This document shows positions 22,769-29,980 of a DNA stretch of 39,981 nucleotides, in pieces. The stretch lies in assembly GCF_021474405.1 (NCBI RefSeq), contig NZ_JAKEIO010000065.1, forward strand, positions 1 to 39,981, written 5' to 3'. Positions within the stretch are counted from its first letter, which is position 1. Every line of letters starts with the position of its first letter. The translations under genes and the position numbers were made by a program. Source of the stretch: [Streptosporangium] indianense. GTDB lineage: Bacteria > Actinomycetota > Actinomycetes > Streptomycetales > Streptomycetaceae. The notes under the pieces were generated by a model that was given only the letters and a program-made list of their open reading frames with translations, was not told the origin of the DNA and did no database searches.

Positions 22769-23476
22769 GTGCCCAAGCCCGTGGTGCCCGAGGAGAAACG
22801 ACGTCGGCGCAGGCCCACCAAGAGCGGCACCGTGCTGTCCGAGGAGCTGATCGTCGAGACCGCACTGCGCCTGCTGCGCGAACACGGCAGCGCCGGACTG
22901 ACCGCCCGTCGGCTGGGTCTCGCCCTGGACGCCGACCCGAGCACGCTGTACCGGTACTTCCGCGGCATGGACGACCTGACCCTCGCCATCGGCGACGCCC
23001 TCATCGGCCAGGCCCTCCGGGGGTGGCGGCGCACGGGGGAGTGGCGGGCGGACCTCAGGGCCTTCGGGCTGCGCATCCACGCCGCGTACCTCGCCCATCC
23101 GCAGGCCGCGCTGCTGACCACGAACCGGGTCACGGGTCGGGCGCACGAACTGGCCGCCGACGAGGCCGTGCTGGACGTCCTGCGCACGGCCGGCTTCCCG
23201 CTGCCCGACACCGTGCGCGTCTACCACGCCTTCATCGACCAGACCCTGGCCTTCGCGGCGCTGGACGCCGCCTCGCTGGCCCTGCCCAGCGACTCGCTGC
23301 ACGCCGACGAGGACATGTGGCGATCGACGTACGCCCACCTGCCCGCCACCACCCACCCCCGCATCGCCGAGGCGGCGCCCCTGCTCGCCACCCGGATGAT
23401 CACCAGCGCCTATCCGACGGCCCTGGAGATGCTGCTGGACAGCGCGGCGGCCCGGCTTCAGGCCGTGCGCGACTGA
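22769..23476 (+). CDS. TetR-family transcriptional regulator
   Basis: The 235-residue protein has a basic N-terminus (KRRRRRPTKS), then the TetR helix-turn-helix IVETALRLLREHGSAGLTARRLGLALDADPSTLYRYF, and a C-terminal ligand domain of the TetR_C type. The GTG at 22769 follows AAGGAGGGAGC. It diverges from the saccharopine-dehydrogenase-like gene and probably represses it. The last codons and stop lie in the first unit of a 44-bp tandem triplication that runs on past the gene. Confidence 0.92.
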   Translation: MPKPVVPEEKRRRRRPTKSGTVLSEELIVETALRLLREHGSAGLTARRLGLALDADPSTLYRYFRGMDDLTLAIGDALIGQALRGWRRTGEWRADLRAFGLRIHAAYLAHPQAALLTTNRVTGRAHELAADEAVLDVLRTAGFPLPDTVRVYHAFIDQTLAFAALDAASLALPSDSLHADEDMWRSTYAHLPATTHPRIAEAAPLLATRMITSAYPTALEMLLDSAAARLQAVRD

Positions 23477-23558
23477 GACCGGACAGGGCGGCGGCCCGGC
23501 TTCAGGCCGTGCGCGACTGAGACGGCGGCCCGGCTTGCGGGCCCTGCGCGACTGACAC
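23444..23558. repeat. Tandem 44-bp-period repeat over the 3' end of the TetR gene
   Basis: A 36-bp segment at 23444-23479, which holds the last codons and stop of the TetR gene, recurs perfectly at 23488-23523, and a diverged third copy lies at 23524-23558. The duplicated stop context shows recent slippage-type expansion. The third copy contains the hairpin listed next. Confidence 0.85.
23527..23543. terminator. GC-rich hairpin between convergent TetR and LysR genes
   Basis: Arms GGCCCG and CGGGCC are perfectly complementary around a 5-nt loop. It lies between two convergent stop codons and could terminate from either side, but it has no T-run, so function is uncertain. Confidence 0.4.
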
Positions 23559-23559
23559 G

Positions 23560-24462
23560 TCAGGCCCGCAGCGCCTCCGCCGCGGTCGCCGTCACCGTCC
23601 GCGCCACCTGCGCGAGCGCCGGCGAGTCGAGCCTCCATTGCTGCCAGTACAGCGGCACGTCGACCGGGCGGCCCGGGTCGATGCCGACGAGCCGTCCGTC
23701 GCGCAGCAGCGGATCCGCCTGGGGCTCCGGTACCAGTCCCCACCCGAGACCGGCGGCGACGGCCTCGGCGAAGCCCTCCGACGTCGGCACGTAGTGCCGC
23801 AGCGCGCTCGCGCCGACGCGCCCACGGGTGAGCCCGCGCACGAAACCGTCCTGGAAGTCGTCGCGCCGGTCGAAGACCACCACGGGTGCCTGCGCGAGCC
23901 CCTCCGCCAGGGGCCCGCCGAGGTGGCGCTCGGCGAAGTCCGGCGCGGCCACGGGGAGATAGCGCATGCGCCCGAGCGACCGTACGGAGCAGCCCGGCAC
24001 GGGGTCCGGCGACGAGGTCACCGCGGCCATCACGGCGCCCTCCCGCAGCAGGGCCGCCGTGTGGTCCTCGTCCTCGCGGCGCAGCTCGAAGCAGAGCCGC
24101 AGCTCCTCCGGAACGCGGGTGAGCACCGGCAGGAACCAGGTGGCCAGCGAGTCCGCGTTCACCGCCACCGACACCCGGGTCGGCTCCCCGGCACCGCTCA
24201 GCCCGAGCTCCGCGTAGGCGTCGTGCTCCAGCCGGGCCACCTGGCGGGCCAGCCGCACCAGTACCTCGCCCGACTCCGTCGGCCGCACCGGCTTGGTCCG
24301 CAGCAGCAGCACCCGCCCCGTGCGCTGCTCCAGCGCCTTCACGCGCTGGCTGATCGCCGACGGCGTCACGTGAAGCGCGGTGGCCGCCGCGTCGAACGTC
24401 CCCTCGTCCACGACGGCGAGCAGGGTCCGTACCTGGTCCAGCGGGAGATCCTTCACCATCAT
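23560..24462 (-). CDS. LysR-family regulator (ArgP/LysG type)
   Basis: The 300-residue protein has an N-terminal winged helix, LPLDQVRTLLAVVDEGTFDAAATALHVTPSAISQRVKALEQRTGRVLLLRT, and a periplasmic-binding-like effector domain. The wording of the helix-turn-helix and the LysE gene next door identify the ArgP/LysG subgroup, which senses lysine, arginine or related basic amino acids and activates the exporter. The ATG at 24462 is used; a second ATG follows at once and the ribosome binding site is weak, so the start could be either. The 66-bp divergent gap holds a perfect 28-bp dyad. Confidence 0.92.
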   Translation of the reverse strand: MMVKDLPLDQVRTLLAVVDEGTFDAAATALHVTPSAISQRVKALEQRTGRVLLLRTKPVRPTESGEVLVRLARQVARLEHDAYAELGLSGAGEPTRVSVAVNADSLATWFLPVLTRVPEELRLCFELRREDEDHTAALLREGAVMAAVTSSPDPVPGCSVRSLGRMRYLPVAAPDFAERHLGGPLAEGLAQAPVVVFDRRDDFQDGFVRGLTRGRVGASALRHYVPTSEGFAEAVAAGLGWGLVPEPQADPLLRDGRLVGIDPGRPVDVPLYWQQWRLDSPALAQVARTVTATAAEALRA

Positions 24463-24465
24463 GTG

Positions 24466-24493
24466 AGCTAATGATAGGTAAGAATCATTAGCT
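24466..24493. promoter_or_regulatory. 28-bp perfect dyad between lysR-type and lysE genes
   Basis: Arms AGCTAATGAT (24466-24475) and ATCATTAGCT (24484-24493) are perfectly complementary around an 8-nt centre. It sits in an AT-rich patch just 3 bp from the LysR start codon and 35 bp from the LysE start. This is where a LysG-type activator would bind and also block its own gene. Confidence 0.75.
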
Positions 24494-24528
24494 GGACCCC
24501 GACGGTGGCCGTCCGTAGCGTCGGGCCC

Positions 24529-25146
24529 ATGACCAGCACCTTCACCGCCGGCGCCGCCGGTTTCGGCACCGGACTGTCCCTCATCGTCGCCATCGGCGCC
24601 CAGAACGCCTTCGTCCTGCGCCAGGGGATCCGCCGCCAGGCCGTCCTCGCCGTCGTCGGGATCTGCGCCCTGTCCGACGCCGCGCTGATCGCGCTCGGCG
24701 TCGGCGGTGTCGGCGCGGTGGTGGTGAAGTGGCCGGGCGCCCTGACGCTGGTCGGCTGGATCGGCGGCGCGTTCCTGCTGTGCTACGGGGCCCTGGCCGC
24801 CCGGCGGGTGTTCCGCAAGGACGGCGGCGCGCTGCGCACCGAGGGGGAGGCGGCCGGATCGGTGCGCCGGGCCGTGCTCACCTGCCTGGCCATGACCTGG
24901 CTCAACCCGCACGTCTACCTCGACACCGTGTTCCTGCTGGGCTCCGTCGCCGCCGACCACGGTGAGCTGCGCTGGACCTTCGGCCTCGGCGCCGTACTGG
25001 CCTCCCTGTGCTGGTTCACCGGCCTCGGGTTCGGCGCCCGCCTGCTCGGCCGCTTCCTCGCCAGGCCCACCGCCTGGCGTGTTCTGGACGGCCTGGTCGC
25101 CGCCACCATGATCGTGCTCGGCGCCGTGCTCATCGTGGGCAGCTGA
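24529..25146 (+). CDS. lysE: LysE-family basic amino acid exporter
   Basis: The 205-residue inner-membrane protein has about six hydrophobic segments. The family motif GLSLIVAIGAQNAFVLRQGIRR lies at about 14-35, and WLNPHVYLDTVFLLG in the middle is typical of LysE/ArgO exporters of lysine and arginine. The ATG at 24529 is the only sensible start, with a weak ribosome binding site. It diverges from the LysR regulator, exactly as in Corynebacterium lysGE. An Orn/Lys/Arg decarboxylase lies 2.2 kb away, so this stretch may deal with basic amino acid excess; that link is inference. Confidence 0.93.
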   Translation: MTSTFTAGAAGFGTGLSLIVAIGAQNAFVLRQGIRRQAVLAVVGICALSDAALIALGVGGVGAVVVKWPGALTLVGWIGGAFLLCYGALAARRVFRKDGGALRTEGEAAGSVRRAVLTCLAMTWLNPHVYLDTVFLLGSVAADHGELRWTFGLGAVLASLCWFTGLGFGARLLGRFLARPTAWRVLDGLVAATMIVLGAVLIVGS

Positions 25147-25229
25147 CCCCTCGGCCGCGAGCCGCCGCCGGGCTGGTGCGATAGTGATCCACGCCCGGAA
25201 AGATGTAACGAGCATCCAGGAAGCGGCGC

Positions 25230-26522
25230 GTGGACACGAGCGAGAGCACGAACGAAGAGCGGGGGAGCGAACCCGAGGCACCCCGGCGGCGCGGCTGGCG
25301 ACGCTGGGCCATGGACACCCGCCCCCTGCGTCGCCCCGCCTACCGTCGGCTGTGGGGCTCGACCGTCGTCACGGCCGTCGGCAGCCAGCTGACCGCCGTC
25401 GCCGTCCCCAAGCAGATCTACGACATCACCGGCTCCTCGGCCTGGGTGGGCGCGGCGAGCCTGGCCGGCCTGGTGCCTCTGATCGTGTTCGCGCTGTGGG
25501 GCGGGGCGATCGCCGACACCATGGACCGGCGCAAGCTGCTGCTGATCACCAACAGCGGCATCGCCGTCACCTCGCTGCTGTTCTGGCTCCAGGCCTTCGT
25601 GGGCCTGGGGTCGGTGGCCACGCTGATGCTGCTGCTCTCCGTGCAGCAGGCCTTCTGGGGCCTCAACGCACCGGCCCGCACCGCCTCCATAGCCCGGCTG
25701 GTCCCCGAGGACGAACTGCCCGCCGCGGGCGCCCTCGGCTCGACCGTGATGCAGACCGGGCAGGTGGCGGGCCCCCTGCTCGCCGGCGCCCTCATCCCGG
25801 TCATCGGGCTGCCCGAGCTGTACCTCCTCGACGCCCTGGCCCTGTGTGTGACGGTGTGGGCGGTGTACCGGCTGCCCGCGCTGCCGCCCCTGGGCGGCAC
25901 GGCGGTGCGACGCGCGGGCGTGAAGGAGATCGCCGCCGGTTTCCGCTACATCTCCGGGCACACGGTGCTGCTGCTGTCGTTCCTCGCCGACATCGTCGCC
26001 ATGGTCCTCGGCATGCCCCGCGCCCTGTTCCCGCAACTCGCCTCCCAGACTTACGCCCCGTACGGCGAAGGGCTCGCGCTGGGCCTGCTGTTCGCGGCGA
26101 TCCCCATCGGGGCCGTGCTGGGCGGACTGTTCTCGGGCACCTTCTCCCGGGCCCGGCGGCACGGCCTGATGGTCATCGGGGCCGTGGTCGTCTGGGGCGT
26201 GGCCGTCACGGGGTTCGGGCTGAGCGACAGCCTCTGGGTCGCGGTGGCCTTCCTCGCCCTCGCCGGCGTGGCCGACATGGTCTCCATGGTCTTCCGCGGG
26301 GCGATCCTGCTGTCCGCGGCGACCGACGAGATGCGCGGACGCATGCAGGGCGTCTTCACGGTCGTCGTGGCGGGCGGGCCCCGCCTGGCGGACGTGCTGC
26401 ACGGCACCGCCGGATCCGCCTTCGGCCCCCGCACCGCCGTCGCGGGCGGCGGACTGCTGGTCGTCGCGGTGATGCTGGCACTGGCCGCCGCCGTACCGGC
26501 ACTGCGGCGCTACCGCGTCTGA
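25230..26522 (+). CDS. MFS transporter (EntS-like)
   Basis: The 430-residue protein has a hydrophilic N-terminal stretch of about 35 residues, then roughly 12 hydrophobic segments. The loop GGAIADTMDRRKLLLITN between segments 2 and 3 is the MFS signature, and the pattern FWGLNAPARTASIARLVPEDELPAAGAL is typical of the EntS/MFS_3 exporter group. The GTG at 25230 follows AGGAAG. Cargo is unknown; the family exports siderophores, drugs or metabolites. No siderophore or resistance gene lies beside it. It follows LysE by 83 bp on the same strand but is probably separately controlled. Confidence 0.92.
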   Translation: MDTSESTNEERGSEPEAPRRRGWRRWAMDTRPLRRPAYRRLWGSTVVTAVGSQLTAVAVPKQIYDITGSSAWVGAASLAGLVPLIVFALWGGAIADTMDRRKLLLITNSGIAVTSLLFWLQAFVGLGSVATLMLLLSVQQAFWGLNAPARTASIARLVPEDELPAAGALGSTVMQTGQVAGPLLAGALIPVIGLPELYLLDALALCVTVWAVYRLPALPPLGGTAVRRAGVKEIAAGFRYISGHTVLLLSFLADIVAMVLGMPRALFPQLASQTYAPYGEGLALGLLFAAIPIGAVLGGLFSGTFSRARRHGLMVIGAVVVWGVAVTGFGLSDSLWVAVAFLALAGVADMVSMVFRGAILLSAATDEMRGRMQGVFTVVVAGGPRLADVLHGTAGSAFGPRTAVAGGGLLVVAVMLALAAAVPALRRYRV

Positions 26523-26576
26523 GGACCCACCGATCTCACCGCGCCCCGCGTCACCAACCCGGAGGGCCCACCGGGT

Positions 26577-27032
26577 TCACAGGACCCCGCGCCGGTGCAG
26601 CGTGTACTGCTCCATCAGCTTGCCGCGGGTCATCTCCAGCCGGTGCGCGAGCACCTCGGCGACGTTGCGCACCAGCATCACGCCGAGCTTCGGGTCCTCC
26701 TCGCACAGCCGCAGCACGGCCGCCGCGTCGAACTCGTAGGCCCGCACCGGGCTGAACGCCACCGCGCCGAAGTCCCAGGTGTAGGGCGGGAACAGCCACG
26801 ACCAGCCGAGCAGGTCGCCCGCGCCGAGGCTGGCCACGGTCACCCGCTGCAGGGAGTTCACCTGCTGGTCGAGAGAGACGGCGCCGGAGCGGATGACCCA
26901 GAAGCGGTCGGCCCTGCCGTCCGCCTCGAAGATGCGGGCGTCCTCGGGGAAGGACACCTCCCGGGCGAGCGTCATCAGGCGCTGCCGCTGGGGAGGAGGC
27001 AGGGCGGTCAGGAGTTTGATCGCTTTGGTCAT
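26577..27032 (-). CDS. Stand-alone cyclic-nucleotide-binding-domain protein
   Basis: The 151-residue protein is one cNMP-binding domain (about 8-130: FPEDARIFEADGRADRFWVIRSGAVSLDQQ, then ASLGAGDLLGWSWLFPPYTWDFGAVAF) with a C-terminal helix but no Crp-type helix-turn-helix. It is therefore a ligand sensor or adaptor, not a transcription factor by itself. The phosphate-binding cassette is degenerate (GWSWLFPPY in place of GE-x-A/S), so cAMP binding is doubtful. The ATG at 27032 follows GAGGAG. It stands alone, convergent with the MFS gene. It is similar in kind to the N-terminal domain of the histidine kinase at 10668-12113. Confidence 0.88.
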   Translation of the reverse strand: MTKAIKLLTALPPPQRQRLMTLAREVSFPEDARIFEADGRADRFWVIRSGAVSLDQQVNSLQRVTVASLGAGDLLGWSWLFPPYTWDFGAVAFSPVRAYEFDAAAVLRLCEEDPKLGVMLVRNVAEVLAHRLEMTRGKLMEQYTLHRRGVL

Positions 27033-27152
27033 GACGCGGAGCTCCTCGCCGGGCGGTCGACTGCGGTGCTGTCCCTAAGCCCATTTCAGCCGCTGCCGGG
27101 GCCCGGAGCACCTCGGCGTGCGTGACTTCTTCCGACAGGCCGCCCGGGCATG

Positions 27153-27189
27153 AAAAAGCCCTGGCTGGACGGGGGAGACCAGCCAGGGC
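27153..27189 (-). terminator. Strong intrinsic terminator of the decarboxylase gene
   Basis: Perfect 11-bp arms GCCCTGGCTGG (27158-27168) and CCAGCCAGGGC (27179-27189) surround a 10-nt loop; on the minus strand the stem is followed directly by TTTTT (27157-27153). It lies about 127 bp past the decarboxylase stop, leaving a long 3' untranslated region. Confidence 0.85.
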
Positions 27190-27199
27190 CGTCAAACGG

Positions 27200-27236
27200 T
27201 GATGCACGGAGGACCAGGAGTGCGACTCCGTCACCA
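27200..27236. other. Stable hairpin in the decarboxylase 3' UTR
   Basis: GGTGA pairs with TCACC and CGGAG with CTCCG, giving a 10-bp stem broken by a 4-nt bulge on one side with a 14-nt loop. It lies between the decarboxylase stop and its terminator. It could be an RNA stability element or part of a small RNA; no known family is recognised. Confidence 0.4.
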
Positions 27237-27315
27237 CGTATGAATGAACCGTAAACCATTTCGGGAGCGGGTACGCACTCGAAGACCGGGTTGCGTGACC
27301 GGTTTCACTCCAGGC

Positions 27316-28791
27316 TCACTGCGCGAGCACCCGCACCGTCTCCAGCTCCGGGTCCTCGGGATCGGGCAGATGCATGCCCGCATCCAGCCCCGTCCGAAGG
27401 TAGACCAGCACCGGCTCGGTCAGGCGCTCACCGGGCAGGACGGCGGGGATGCCGGGGGGATACGGCGTGATCATCTCGGCGGCGACCCGCCCGGCGGCCT
27501 CCGCGACCGGTACGGCCTCGGCCGGGCCGAAGAACGCGTCCCGGGGCAGCACCGCCTGCTCCATCCGCAGCTCCGCCGGCGACGGAACCTCCACTTGCGG
27601 CGCCCGGGGCAGGTCCGGCGCCGCCCGCGCGAGGTCGCGCAGCGCCTCCAGCAGCGGCCCCGTGGTCTCCCGATCGTCGCCGTGGGTGATCTGCGCGCCG
27701 ATACGCCGGTGGTCGACCAGGTGTGCATCGATCTGCCGGTTCTCGCGCAGCCAGTCCGCCGCCTGGAAACCCGTGATCCCGAGTCCGGTCAGGTCGATCA
27801 CCCCGGGCAGCGGGTCGAGGTCGTCGGCCAGGCCCGGACCGCAGAAGTCGTCCCGGTCGTTGACGTGCAGGCCGTCGATCTCCTCGATGGCCGCCCGGAC
27901 CTCGGCCGCGAGCTCCAGCGCACCGCCCATCAGCTCCTCGCCGCGCAGCGCCATCTGCCGCCGCCAGCCGTCCAGCCCCGCGTAGATCAGCACCGACGGG
28001 CTGGTGGTGCCCAACAGGTCCGCACGCATCCCCAGCAACTCCGGCGGCACCAGATCGCCCTGCAGATGGAAGACCGAACCCTGCTCCAGTCCGCTGCCCA
28101 TCTTGTGGATGCTGGTCACGCAGATGTCCGCACCCGCGTCCATCGCCCAGGACGGCAGACCGGGGTGGAACGGCAGGTGCGCGCCCCACGCCTCGTCGAC
28201 GATCAGCGGCCGCGAGCGCCGGTGGCACACGTCGGCGATCGCCCTCAGGTCCGCGCAGCCGCCGTACGGCGTGGGACTGGTGACCAGCGCGCCCCGCGCG
28301 TCCGGATGCGCGTCGAAGGCCCGGTCGAACTCCTCGGCGGACGGCGGATGGGCGAGGTTCCGCTCGGCGTCCCACCGGGGCTCGACCCAGACCGGCTCGA
28401 TACCGGAGATGATCAGACCCGCCACCACCGACTTGTGCGCGTCCCGCCCGACCAGCAGCTTCTCGTGCGGCCCCGCGACGGACAGCATCGCGGCCTTCAC
28501 CGACAGGGAACTGCCGCACGTGCTGAAGAACGTGTGCTCGGCGTGCACCGCGTCGGCCATCAGCTCCTGTGCCCGCTGCAGCACCCGGCCCCGGGTCAGC
28601 CGGTCGTCCAGACCGCCCGAGGCCAGCACGTCCCCGTGGAACACCGCGTCACCGAGGATCTCCCGGACCGCCGGATCCGCGCCGCGCGCCTGCTTGTGGC
28701 CGGGTGGCGTGAACGACAGACGCCCCTTGCGTCGGTACTCGTCCAGGGCTTCCAGAACAGGTGCTCGCGTGTGGTCGACTGTCATGCGCAT
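27316..28791 (-). CDS. Orn/Lys/Arg decarboxylase family PLP enzyme
   Basis: The 491-residue protein is a fold-type-I decarboxylase of the ornithine/lysine/arginine group. SFTPPGHKQ (26-34) marks the start of the catalytic domain, VDEAWGAHLPFHP carries D199 and H205, and the PLP lysine is K230 in SIHKMGSG. The C-terminal Orn/Lys/Arg decarboxylase domain is present. The length lacks the N-terminal wing of the large enterobacterial enzymes, as in Gram-positive forms. It would make cadaverine, agmatine or putrescine; the substrate cannot be chosen from sequence alone. Starts at 28791 and 28785 are both possible. A clear terminator follows. The LysE exporter lies 2.2 kb away. Confidence 0.9.
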   Translation of the reverse strand: MRMTVDHTRAPVLEALDEYRRKGRLSFTPPGHKQARGADPAVREILGDAVFHGDVLASGGLDDRLTRGRVLQRAQELMADAVHAEHTFFSTCGSSLSVKAAMLSVAGPHEKLLVGRDAHKSVVAGLIISGIEPVWVEPRWDAERNLAHPPSAEEFDRAFDAHPDARGALVTSPTPYGGCADLRAIADVCHRRSRPLIVDEAWGAHLPFHPGLPSWAMDAGADICVTSIHKMGSGLEQGSVFHLQGDLVPPELLGMRADLLGTTSPSVLIYAGLDGWRRQMALRGEELMGGALELAAEVRAAIEEIDGLHVNDRDDFCGPGLADDLDPLPGVIDLTGLGITGFQAADWLRENRQIDAHLVDHRRIGAQITHGDDRETTGPLLEALRDLARAAPDLPRAPQVEVPSPAELRMEQAVLPRDAFFGPAEAVPVAEAAGRVAAEMITPYPPGIPAVLPGERLTEPVLVYLRTGLDAGMHLPDPEDPELETVRVLAQ

Positions 28792-28854
28792 CGGGTTCCC
28801 GGCGTGTGCCCGCGCAATCCGGACCCGCCCGTACCGGCACCGGCCGCCGCCCGG

Positions 28855-29076
28855 TCAGCTCTCCGGGGCGTGTTTGCCCGGGCTCACGATCTCGTCCAGC
28901 ACCCGCAGCACGGCCTCGTAGGACATCCGCCGCACGGTCGCGTCCCGGGCCCCTTGCGGGTCGGTCGCATCCAGCTCCTCGCTCCTGGCCCGCCACGTCC
29001 GCTCCTCCTGCACCGCGCACTCCCTCGCACGCTGGATGCGCCGCAACAGCTCGTCCGAATCCACCACATCCGTCAT
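28855..29076 (-). CDS. Small hypothetical protein
   Basis: This 73-residue, mostly helical, charged protein (MTDVVDSDELLRRIQRARE... with VSPGKHAPES at the end) has good streptomycete codon bias but no recognised domain, signal or membrane segment. The ATG at 29076 is preferred; an upstream extension to 29214 would add Pro/His/Arg-rich sequence with poor codon bias. It lies 63 bp before the decarboxylase on the same strand and may share its transcript. Function unknown. Confidence 0.65.
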   Translation of the reverse strand: MTDVVDSDELLRRIQRARECAVQEERTWRARSEELDATDPQGARDATVRRMSYEAVLRVLDEIVSPGKHAPES

Positions 29077-29345
29077 GCAGACCGCGTACCCGCCGAACGC
29101 GCGGAGATGGCACCGGCGTCCGGCCGTTCGAGGTGTTTTCCGGTCCTTTCGGTGGGGGTGGAGGTTTGCAGGTGCGGAGAGAGGTGAGCCGAACAAGGAG
29201 ACCGCGGCGTTCACGAGGTGCGCGTCCCCGAGCGCCGTGAGTCCCTTGCGAGCAGTGGGTCCGAGGACCCCGGGCAGCCCCTGCGGGCCGTCACGGTACC
29301 CGGTCCGGACCCGGTTTTCCGTCCGTGCTGTCAGGGAGCTGCAGA

Positions 29346-29780
29346 ATGTGCGAGGAGCACATGATCGAATTCATAGGCGAGCCGCTCGGCGCTCACCGGA
29401 CCCGGCCGTGCAAGCCCGCCGAGGCGCGCCGGGCGGTGGAGCGCGCCGTGGCCGAACGCTGCCGGGCCACCCACACCCCGTGCGACACCAACGCCCTGTC
29501 CGACGCCTTGCTCGTCGCCTCGGAGCTGACGACCAACGCGATTTTGCACGGCGGCGGAGTCACCGACTTCCGGGTGGACGTCGACGACCCCGGCGTCCGC
29601 GTGTCGGTCAGCGACCGCAGTGACGCGCTGCCCGTGACCGTGCCCCGCACCGACCCGCACGGACGACTGCGGCACGGCGGCCACGGCTGGCCCATCGTCT
29701 GCCGGCTCTCCCGCGACGTGCGGGTGTCGGATCTGCCCACCGGGGGGAAGTGCATCACCGCCGTCGTACCCCTGTCCTGA
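29346..29780 (+). CDS. RsbW-like anti-sigma factor / ATP-binding regulatory protein
   Basis: The 144-residue protein is a GHKL ATPase of the RsbW/SpoIIAB type. The N box is LLVASELTTNAILHGGG (E60, N64), a D-x-G-x-R-type G1 region follows (DDPGVRVSVSDRSD), and GGHGWPIVCRLSRDV is the G2-like region. Such proteins bind and hold a SigB/SigF-type sigma factor or phosphorylate an anti-anti-sigma. The ATG at 29346 follows GGGAG with 7-nt spacing. A SigB/F sigma gene begins 200 bp downstream on the same strand, so that sigma factor is the likely partner, although no anti-anti-sigma (STAS) gene is next to it. Confidence 0.9.
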   Translation: MCEEHMIEFIGEPLGAHRTRPCKPAEARRAVERAVAERCRATHTPCDTNALSDALLVASELTTNAILHGGGVTDFRVDVDDPGVRVSVSDRSDALPVTVPRTDPHGRLRHGGHGWPIVCRLSRDVRVSDLPTGGKCITAVVPLS

Positions 29781-29823
29781 GCACCCGTGATGCGGCGTCG
29801 GACAGATTGCAGTGCAAAGCGGA

Positions 29824-29848
29824 GTTTGTTCCCCCGGGGGCAGGGCAG
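29824..29848 (+). promoter_or_regulatory. Candidate SigB/SigF-type promoter
   Basis: GTTT (29824-29827), a 15-nt spacer and GGGCAG (29843-29848) resemble the group-3 stress-sigma promoter pattern GTTT-N14-16-GGGTAT with one change. It lies 130 bp upstream of the sigma gene start, where autoregulation would be expected. Confidence 0.45.
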
Positions 29849-29980
29849 ACGCAGATTCGTGCTTCGGACCGGAGGCGCCCCAGCGGGAGTGGTATGACCG
29901 CCCCGGAGGCCCTCCAGGCGATCCGGGCGGCGTCCTTCCCGCGGTCAGTCCCTGAAACCACCGTTCAGGAGCGAATCCGC

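Noticed and set aside
29135..29160. A GTTT-N15/17-GGGGGT or GGGTGG match upstream of the anti-sigma gene as a SigB/F promoter
   Set aside because: Spacing and -10 box fit poorly and the untranslated region would be about 180 bp; too weak to list.
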